A stretch of 64,000 nucleotides of DNA from Trichoplax adhaerens (lineage: Eukaryota; Placozoa; Uniplacotomia; Trichoplacea; Trichoplacidae): positions 2,163,907-2,227,906 of the forward strand of contig NW_002060943.1 of assembly GCF_000150275.1 (NCBI RefSeq), in the 5' to 3' direction. Position numbers and translations under genes: made by a program. Positions 56,140 to 64,000 of this stretch are shown in pieces. How positions within the stretch are numbered: position 1 is the first letter of the stretch; the number at the start of each line of letters is the position of its first letter. Under the pieces are notes generated by a model. That model was not told where the DNA came from. It saw nothing but the letters and a program-made list of their open reading frames with translations, and did no database searches.

Positions 56140-57330
56140 TTGATATACAGTACTGTACACTACTTTTACAGTAGTGTACCGTACCGGCTTGTGCTATACT
56201 GTACGTGACTGGCTTGCGCCTGCGGGTACAGTACGCACCAAGATAAATAATAATAAAATACTGTACAGTACAGTACAGTACTGTATAGCGTTGCTGTTCT
56301 ACCTGTACAGTGTACAGTACATACTGTATGTATGACGTACTGTACTGTAGCGGAGAATCTTATGAGGATCTTGTGACTGAACAATATTCAATCACGTGGG
56401 TCTCGTCGTACGCGTAACGACGTCGAGAAATGAATGACGTCATGCATAAGAAAGCATTGTATCAGACTACCGGTAGTGTTAAGACTAATTTTGAAGTTAG
56501 TACTGTACACTTGTAGTGTACTGTATAGTACTGTACAGTACAGTACAGTACTAACCAGGTCTAACGAAAAAATGCTGCCACCTACAGTACAGTACTGTAA
56601 AGGACTGTACTGTACTGTACTGTACAGTGTACAGTGTACAGTATTGCATCGAAGATACTGTACAGTAGGACTCTGAGTCAACGTTGGACTCATGGAGTGC
56701 TCCTGTACTGTACTGTACTGTACACTGACCGTCCCTCGGACAGACAGAGTTCTATTACCAAGTGAAGGCGTAAACATCGAAAAAGACTACATTATCGGGT
56801 ATAAATCATCTACTGTATGTCTATTTTTGAAATCACTGGTACTAATTTAAATAGCATTTACGGTTATGTATAAATTTCTTTAAGTAGAACTTTGTAATCG
56901 ATAATAAGATTCAATATAATGTTACTTAATTGACAAAACATCAGTCCATTCAAAATCGACCTCTTGTATACTAAAGTACTCCCATAACGAAGTGTTTGGT
57001 ACAGTACAGTACTGTACACTGCAATATTTGGACGAGATGAGGCTGAACATATCTGTCCGTCCAATAGCTACTGTACAGCGTACACTGTACAGTACTGTAC
57101 TGTACAGTGCTCAAGAGTCTCTGCTAAAACCCTACAGTACAGTACAGTTGTACAGTACGGTATAGTACAGTATACTGTACACTGTACACTGTACAGTACA
57201 GTACAGTACAGACGTACTGTGCACCAATGATTGATATCACGTGATAGCTGCCTACAATAAGTACAAATTATAATAGATAAATTCATATTCTGTCCGGTAG
57301 TAGCCTCCTTCTGTGTACTGTGTAGTGTGT
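56140..57330. repeat. Palindromic TACTG/CAGTA pentamer cluster upstream of cathepsin D
   Basis: Dense runs of the pentamers TACTG and its complement CAGTA, often back to back (for example near 56264-56285, 56520-56550, 56590-56645, 56705-56722, 57080-57110, 57165-57210). Head-to-head runs make perfect hairpins. The cluster begins about 70 bases upstream of the cathepsin D start codon. Open frames in it are rich in Tyr, Cys, Thr and Val from the repeat and are not genes. Confidence 0.9.
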
Positions 57331-59283
57331 AGTGTGTATGTCTCTCCAACGTTCTACCTATTTGCGTCCATTCTCAATCTACAAATAAACCTGCTCTTCA
57401 TCCTCTCATCATCTTCAACATTAACCATTGTGTATTTCAAGAAATCATATTACATATAGAATACGGTCTAGGACAATTGGACGCGGATAATGACCGCTGT
57501 ACAATGTAGTAAATGGAAAACAATATCAATACAGATTTGATATTACCAGGGTGGATTGAACACTTTGCAGCGTTCAATCCTATACTGTACAACGTCAAAT
57601 TAATCCAATGCAGTAAAGTATCTCTTATACAGCGTAAAATTAATTTAATGCGATAAATTATCCGGTTTGGATACAAAAAACGTAATATGTTTTCTATTGA
57701 GTTCAAAGTTGTCTTCACTACAGCTAAATACTAACTGTAAATATTACTGTATGGAAGCGTAGTTTGCGTACTACTTAGCTACAGTAATAGTAAACAATGT
57801 TCATACGGTACATGTATATCGAATAACCCTATCCATGTTTATGAATTAAATTAAATTACTGTATGATATAGCGCGCAAAATATACTGTACAGTTGTTACG
57901 CGTATATGACAAAATACAATCTTATGAATAATGTTTGCAATGCATACAGCCAGCCAAGTATGTATGTAAATCTGGAACTAAAATGACGGTGTAAACTATT
58001 TCAATGCCCGGTTGCTAATGACTATTGCGGATCTGAATTATCATTTTTCTTCTGGAGGGTACTAACTAATATTGTAAAGCAAACAAGGGTGTCGAGGGGG
58101 CGACGTCATTTTCGTTGCAAAGTGATGCTTTATATTTTTAGTGCATAAACCGTTTTAGACTTTTAATTACTTACTTAAATAAAGATAATAGTCATAGTGA
58201 GGATAAGACATAAGCTTATGTATGTACAGTGTATTTACCAAGTCTCTATATGTATTACTGACAGTAAATGTATGTATTATTGCTATGTACAGTATTACCG
58301 TAAATTTTGCATAAACAGTTGTAACAAAGTTTAGTAAACGTGTCTGTAAAGTTAATTTATACAAGTAAACGATCTATATGGCTGGTAATTACTAGTAAGG
58401 CATTAGACGTAGTTGTCTCGGATTGACTATCATGTTTAGAACATGATAAGATAGTTACAAACACTTACAATACATGCTGTTACATGCTGTACATACCAGA
58501 ATACTCATTATACTAACAAATTATGTGGTTACAATGTACTGTATAAGCCAACAAATTACAATGATCCGTTTGATTTATCCCCTGGATATTATTGTGTGTG
58601 AGCGTATCGATAATTAATAGGTTATAGATTGACTTGAAATTATTCAATTTCAGCGATTTTATAAAATAAGTTTTGTCAGATGTACTTGTCTTTATTAGAC
58701 TGCTCTTTAATCGTATTTGTGTAATTCAAGCAGTCAGGCGTAGGTTCTAATTTGCAAGTTTTTAGTTTTTACGTTCAGACGCATAGTATTGACTTCACAA
58801 TCCATAATTATACATATCCAAGCAGGATTCGAGAAAAATTAGCAAGTCAAACTTTAATCTGCTCTTATTGATAAAATAGAAGCGTAAAACAGTGCTAGTA
58901 TGTGTATCTGTAGATGCGTTAAAGCAAATGATGATTACTTTATTAATTTTCTATCATTTTAAACTATTACATGTTCAAGATCTTCGTTAGCTTAGCCGTA
59001 GCTCTAATGTATGTGCCTGATCGTATAACATGATTTCTCCATCATTAGTGCTTCATTATTTTTTAAGATTTAATCATGTAATGCTCTTAGAACGCTCCTA
59101 ACTCGTTATTTTATAATTTCGCTTACCGTTAACATTTTTAATTGTAATTTTAAATACAATTTATATTTATTATTAGCCGTAACGATCAACAACTGCAGCA
59201 AGTGCCGGTATCCAATTCAAATCCATATTTAGTGAATTATTTAAAGCATATTCATAATATTGCATAATATGAAATTTTATCAC
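57331..59283. other. Intergenic stretch with no recognisable gene
   Basis: Scattered single TGTACAGT elements and a minus-strand open frame at 57437-57718, partly made of a short repeated AAATTAAT(C/T)(C/T)AATGC motif. Nothing recognised. Confidence 0.5.
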
Positions 59284-59505
59284 CTATAGTATTGTAGATC
59301 TGTAAATGTTTACAATGTGGCACTGAGATATGGTCAATTAGGTATTTTCCACATGCTGATAATGTTTTTAGCTCAAAGCAAGGTGTACGATGACAGAGAG
59401 CCTAGATTTTTACTTTATAGAGGCACCTTCTATGCTATTGCAATACATTCTTTACTTAGTTATACGCTGTATCATGGACTACTAGATGCACTAGATATAT
59501 TTTAA
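59284..59505 (+). other. Open stretch with terminal-exon look, unknown
   Basis: After an acceptor-like CACCTATAG the frame reads through VALRYGQLGIFHMLIMFLAQ and LLYRGTFYAIAIHSLLSYTL to a TAA at 59505. Codon use is more varied than in flanking DNA. There is no upstream partner exon and no family match that I recognise. Confidence 0.2.
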
Positions 59506-60219
59506 TAGTCCGTGGCTGTATATACTGTAAGATGACAATGTGGTGACATTAGTAATGGCTACAGTCAATATGTAACTTCAAATTAGTATAATTCGATCAC
59601 TGGAAATTGGGTCCGATCATTAAAGATAAATTTGAGTTACGGAGTATTTACTTTAGAGTTTATACTTTGCTTGTAGCTTTTATGAGCTGAAATTATTGTC
59701 GATGTTTATGATTATCCCTTAAAGAGTGAAGTCGGTGATTCACGGATCAAACGTTGCAATACTGCTATTCTTTGCAATGTTTGCATAAGAAATTATAATT
59801 CCTAATTATGCAATAAGGAACTGTTGCTATGCACAATTATACCTGCTTTATTCAACTGCGGGCATATCAATGCTATGGCCTACTTTAAGATTCCAAATAC
59901 TGTAAATCTGATAGAAGCATAATCTTTTTTGAATTTCCGGAGATACACCTAAAGCTACACCTTGGTTGCGAAAATTGCATGATATTGCTACATGTATTCT
60001 TGAGCACTGTAGCATTTTGTCTCACAGCTATAAATATGTTTACTTACAATAGCGTACACGCCTTATTCTTGGCATCGTTTGCAGACATTGACTGTACTTA
60101 TATATACGATTATATATAATTTTAATATATTTATAAAGCCGTTCCAAGGTTAACTATTCGTGGTTGACATCACTCGATACTGTTTAGGAAAACACATATG
60201 TTTGGGGTGGTTGTGCCTG

Positions 60220-61500
60220 GTACACTATTGTACACTGTACAGTATAGTACTCCAATTAGTCCAATAGCCTGTTATGATCGGCAGCTCTGCAAGATTTCAT
60301 CATTTTCGGCTATTGTACTAGATTCCTAATCAACTTCTTACAACATCAAAGTATCAAATTACGGGAATACATAAATTTACTGTTAGTATTGCTAATAAGA
60401 TTACTGATAGTATGGCTGATAGCTCATCACTGAGTTAGCAGGCCGTGTAGCTCGGTGCCGGTACCGATACTCATTTCATGCCACTTGTGAATGTCGTATA
60501 TGGTGCGCCGGGTAAATAAATAAGTACAGTACTGTACAAGGCAAATTGGTCATGCCGTTGGCTTTCATTTTTTACAAAATCAATTTGCAATTTTACGACA
60601 TCGTGTACTGTAGAAAGAAGCACCATCAAACCAGGGATCTTTCTCTGTCAGAAGTCCCTGATGTTGATAGATTATGTTAAGTACTTGTCGTACATTTGTA
60701 ATACGTACCGAACCGAACTACGTACACTGCTGTATGTTACCATTAATACGCATTCTTACTGTATTCATTATGTATAAATAGCCCTGCCTAATTTACAATA
60801 AAGACCTTCTTACAAACACGTTACACCTGACCAAACTTGGCTACGCCGTGACATGGAGTTGGTGTATCCTACAGTATACAAAGTCTACAACAGTTAACTC
60901 CCAGTTTATGTGTTTTTAAATTTAATTTATTTATTAACAATAAATAATGTTACATCATACAGAGTTTACCGATGTTGGGAGAATCATTGGTGGAGTGTGT
61001 TTACTGTGCTGTACTGTAGAGGACAGTTAAAAGGTTCATCAAGTGCAGCAGAGGCACTGTGCTGTACAGTTTCAGTATGTACAGTATGTATAGTAATATA
61101 GTATACAGTACATCGCAATTGGATAGTCAGTGCAATCTGCCTGGTACTGTCTATACGATAGATGATGGTGTTTATTTTAAAATTTGTTAATAATTTTAAA
61201 TATTTATTTACAACATGGACCTCTAGAATGATAGAATCATACTGAGCATTGAAGTACAGTACTAGAGAGTAGAATAATAGTATTGTAAAGTTCCGTACGC
61301 CTTCGTACGGTAACCGTAGCGTACGTTACCGACCACTACAGTCTGAGTCCCTGGTCTACAGTGCATGACTGCCCAGTACGACCAGATACTACTGTACTTT
61401 CCATACTGTACAGTACTGTACTGTACTGTACATTGTCTAGGAGTATACAGTACAATGCACTGTACACCATGACATGGAGTAGCATCAAGGTACTGTAACT
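60220..61500. repeat. Scattered TACTG/CAGTA palindromes upstream of the SDR gene
   Basis: Smaller patches of the same pentamers at about 60230-60250, 60523-60537, 61010-61110, 61253-61265 and 61404-61430, interspersed with unique sequence. The cluster ends about 370 bases before the SDR start. Confidence 0.8.
61293..61330. repeat. Two overlapping small inverted repeats
   Basis: CCGTACG-CCTT-CGTACGG (61293-61310) is a perfect 7-bp stem with a 4-base loop. It runs into GGTAAC...GTTACC (61309-61330), a 6-bp stem with a 10-base loop. They lie in the pentamer cluster upstream of the SDR gene and use a CGTACG core rather than TGTACA. Confidence 0.7.
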
Positions 61501-61869
61501 ATGGACACGTTTACAGTAAAGGGTCAAAGGTTTTCATTGTCGAGAGGCGTGGAAATAGATGACTAAGCAATAGTACTGTAAGGTATTGTACGGAAAGCGT
61601 CCCCAGCGTTTCTCAGCCATACAGACGTATACAATCAATACGAATCAATCTTTACGGTGGGGTCAATGCTTGCCTCAACTTGATACTGTAAATCTGGAGC
61701 CATGGACGGTAGAAGGAAGTCTATTTAAAGTCCAGATTTCCAAGGCTAATCGGCATGTGGCATTGAGATTCTCTAGCGTCGCATAGTTTACGCAGTATCG
61801 CATTGTTCTAGCGTTGTTATATTCAACTTGTTATTATCATCACCTTCCGTCAAGTTCAAAAGATTCAAA

Positions 61870-62748
61870 ATGGCAAAAGTAGCAATTGTAACTGGATGCT
61901 CATCTGGAATTGGCCTTAAATCGGCTATCACCCTTGCAAAAGATCCTGCATACAAAGTCTATGCAACCATGCGTAACTTGGCAAAGAAAGCCACCTTAGC
62001 TGAAGAAGCTGGCAAAAACTTAGATAAGAGTCTGTTTATTCGGGAAATGGATGTTTCATCGGATAGCAGTGTCGAAAAAGCGGTTAAAGACATCATTGCT
62101 GCCGAGGGTAGAGTTGATGTTGTTATCAACAATGCTGGTCAAGGTTTATTTCACCCTAATGAAACACTACCAATGGAAGTTGCTGAAAGTATCATGAACT
62201 GTAACTTTCTGGGTACTGTTCGTGTTTGCAAAGCTGTTTTGCCCACAATGAAGAAACAAAGATCAGGTCATATCATCAACGTTAGCAGCCTTGGTGGATG
62301 TATCGCTGTTCCTTTCAATGCGGTCTACTGCGCTTCCAAATTTGCTATGGATGGCTACAGTGAAGCTCTGGCACCTGAATTGCGCCGTTTCAATGTCAAC
62401 GTATCGGTCGTATGTCCAGGGCCAGTTAGCACCAGCTTCGTTGATAATGTTAAGGCTATGAACCAAGAAAAGGATCTCGACATGTTTGAAGCTGAACCAG
62501 AAACGAAAGAAATTATCCAGACCGTATTTACTACCATGTTTAATCGTTTCTCGCATTTAGGACAGACCCCTCAAGATATTGCTGATGTTATTGTTGCCTT
62601 GATGAAGGAAGAGAAGCCAAGATATAGGGTTGCAACTAGTGAAGGTCTGACAAAGTACATTGATTTGAAATTCAAAGATAGTTCTGGTGATGACATAATC
62701 AAGCTTTCCTACGATAATTATGTCTGCGGAAAAGCACCCACCTCCTAA
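61870..62748 (+). CDS. Short-chain dehydrogenase, HSD17B1/RDH8 type, single exon
   Basis: NADP(H)-dependent oxidoreductase of 292 residues. Seen: cofactor-binding TGCSSGIG (8-15), Arg35 in ATMRN (suits NADP), Asp61, NNAG (87-90), catalytic Ser about 139-140, and YCASK with Tyr153 and Lys157, then CPGPVSTSF (182-190). The VPFNAVYCASKFAMDGYSEAL stretch (147-167) and the C-terminal region resemble the SDR28C group (17-beta-hydroxysteroid dehydrogenase 1 and retinol dehydrogenase 8). The substrate is probably a steroid, retinoid or similar lipid but cannot be read from sequence. The ATG at 61870 is the first in frame; the 14 codons before it open with TTG. It is the only plus-strand gene here and has no intron. 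A candidate AATAAA lies at 62993-62998. A palindromic pentamer cluster lies in the 5' flank. Confidence 0.93.
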   Translation: MAKVAIVTGCSSGIGLKSAITLAKDPAYKVYATMRNLAKKATLAEEAGKNLDKSLFIREMDVSSDSSVEKAVKDIIAAEGRVDVVINNAGQGLFHPNETLPMEVAESIMNCNFLGTVRVCKAVLPTMKKQRSGHIINVSSLGGCIAVPFNAVYCASKFAMDGYSEALAPELRRFNVNVSVVCPGPVSTSFVDNVKAMNQEKDLDMFEAEPETKEIIQTVFTTMFNRFSHLGQTPQDIADVIVALMKEEKPRYRVATSEGLTKYIDLKFKDSSGDDIIKLSYDNYVCGKAPTS

Positions 62749-62958
62749 AAAGTTGGCTGGATACCCCAAAACATCGAACCTCCTTCATGTGGCACATCAC
62801 CACACATCAATCCATTATGGTTTCTTCGCTACGTTGGCTTGTTCCTCGTAGTTTATAAATCGAAATAGATTAGCGCCTAAATTTAAAGTAAACATTACTA
62901 CTGCCTTTTGCATTTCCTTACTTTGATACGGGAGTTATCAGTACAAGTACCGTGCTAT

Positions 62959-62964
62959 TTTATT
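62959..62964 (-). promoter_or_regulatory. AATAAA polyadenylation signal for the terminal exon
   Basis: Exact AATAAA on the minus strand, 22 bases beyond the stop codon of the open stretch at 62986-63294. The motif is common by chance in AT-rich DNA, so it supports rather than proves a 3' end. Confidence 0.4.
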
Positions 62965-62985
62965 TTTCCTTCAGATAACACACTT

Positions 62986-63294
62986 TCAAATGAATAAATG
63001 CATTAACACCCATGAATCTATTCTATTTTTGGCTGTTGTATCACGATTAAACTCGTGACTTATCAATCTTACAATTGCTCGCAATGCTGTGAAGATTGTG
63101 AAATATAGCACTAGTATCATTGTACAAATATGTATAACTGTCGTAAGTGCAAACAGCGACTGACATTTGAATCGAAGTCGTTTATCAGCAGAACTCCTGT
63201 AGCCTCTTAGTGTTGTAGTATCAATTCTTGACATTAGATTCTGAGGAACTGCTGTAAACTGCGTACCATCAACCAAATTTTTGAAGGCTTGATC
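62986..63294 (-). CDS. Probable 3'-terminal exon of an unidentified membrane protein (partial)
   Basis: An open stretch follows an acceptor-like AATAACAG and runs to a stop at 62986. It reads NDQAFKNLVDGTQF, then a basic region (RGYRSSADKRLRFKCQ), one hydrophobic segment (FALTTVIHICTMILVLYF), and a mixed tail ending in HLFI. No ATG opens the frame at its start; the first in-frame ATG is internal. An AATAAA for this strand sits 22 bases past the stop (62964-62959). Composition is less AT-biased than the surroundings. The rest of the gene would lie to the right, but I could not identify upstream exons in the last 700 bases. The family is not recognised. Confidence 0.4.
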   Translation of the reverse strand, partial: DQAFKNLVDGTQFTAVPQNLMSRIDTTTLRGYRSSADKRLRFKCQSLFALTTVIHICTMILVLYFTIFTALRAIVRLISHEFNRDTTAKNRIDSWVLMHLFI

Positions 63295-64000
63295 ATTTCC
63301 TGTTATTAATTAGCGTAGTATACTAATTAACTATAGCCCTATTTACAAATTTAACGTAATAAAGCATAAGCGATGCTTGGAAACTAAAAAAATGTGGTAT
63401 TGCTTGTTGCATGATCAGTTAACTACTTCATATTCTACAATTTTGTCCATGACGCGATATCGAATTAATTTAAAGCCTACTTAATTAGATTTCTATCAAG
63501 TTTATTACATCTAATTCAGTAGCCAGTGTTACGAGCAAAGTAAATTAGCCAAAATCATTTGGAAATATACTCGTATATCTGTATTTGAGCGTATACCGAT
63601 TGTGTAATAGCAGTAGTACTCATCGCTAAATCAAATACAAAATTTGAGAATGCGAGGATGCAGCACATAATTAGACATTCTACGGTAGTTAAAGGTAAAC
63701 TAGTTGTTAACACGATCCGCATCCAAAATTGATCATTGCCAATTTACAGAAGTGGATTTTCAACATGCGCAATTCCATCATAGTTAGACTAGTACTCAGT
63801 AAATTCACCAATTATACGCGCTTTATTTTATGGCATTGCAAATCTTAATGCTTACTAAAACAGGATATAACTCAATTTTTAAATTGGTATTAACAATAAT
63901 AATACATTGTACGAATATAGTACGCTTATGTATAGTTATGCTTCTTGTAATGACCCTTTCTATAATTATAATTAATACACGTATTACATAGACAACTGAT
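63295..64000. other. Right edge, AT-rich, no exon identified
   Basis: If the exon at 62986-63294 is real, this should be an intron or hold the preceding exon. Short minus-strand open pieces near 63570-63625 and 63710-63780 have no clear identity. Confidence 0.4.

Noticed and set aside
56388-57349. Several 80-130-aa open frames near 56.4-57.3 kb
   Set aside because: They consist of translated TACTG/CAGTA pentamers (YSTVQ, YCTVL runs) and occur on both strands, so they are repeat artefacts.
62263-62769. Minus-strand frames opposite the SDR gene
   Set aside because: They are reverse-strand shadows of the SDR coding sequence.

Overview
This is eukaryotic nuclear DNA, almost certainly from an animal. 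It is strongly AT-rich and gene-sparse. Its genes carry many short GT-AG introns and encode clear animal protein families: a Golgi N-glycan transferase, a Lifeguard/TMBIM protein, Rac-type GTPases with CAAX ends, a tetraspanin and a cathepsin D. Gene spacing, intron density and compact gene bodies would fit an early-branching animal such as a placozoan. That placement is inference; nothing in the window names the species.

Layout. 1-18.5 kb: AT-rich DNA with no recognisable gene, apart from a 99-bp tandem duplication and one decayed-looking reading frame near 17 kb. 18.56-22.30 kb (minus): a 13-exon gene for alpha-1,3-mannosyl-glycoprotein GlcNAc-transferase I (MGAT1). Its exons are so short that only a few stand out as open frames. 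Its 5' side is a degenerate minisatellite (22.29-22.85 kb), then a roughly 480-bp unit repeated three times and full of TACTG/CAGTA palindromes (23.18-24.64 kb). 26.45-29.03 kb (minus): a complete 7-exon LFG4/TMBIM4 gene. 31.3 and 37.8 kb (minus): two intronless Rac-like GTPase genes, one with Glu in place of Ala in the P-loop. 38.9-40.3 kb: a degenerate 200-260-bp satellite. 40.3-49.5 kb: no confident gene, but a small coding-like patch at 42.3-42.6 kb. 49.5-50.3 kb (minus): an intronless tetraspanin. 52.9-56.07 kb (minus): a complete 9-exon cathepsin D-like aspartic protease. 56.1-57.3 and 60.2-61.5 kb: further clusters of palindromic TACTG/CAGTA pentamers. 61.87-62.75 kb (plus): an intronless SDR of the HSD17B1/RDH8 type. 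62.99-63.3 kb (minus): a probable 3'-terminal exon of a gene running in from the right.

The genes do not form one pathway and look like ordinary neighbouring animal genes. MGAT1 acts in the Golgi, LFG4 in Golgi/ER membranes, cathepsin D in lysosomes, the tetraspanin at the plasma or endosomal membrane, and the Rac proteins on the cytoplasmic face of membranes. I found no viral, plasmid, CRISPR or other unusual multi-gene system. The most notable structure is repetitive: the palindromic pentamer arrays lie 5' of three of the seven genes (MGAT1, cathepsin D, SDR). Exon boundaries were assigned by hand from splice consensus, phase and family alignment from memory; no search was run.
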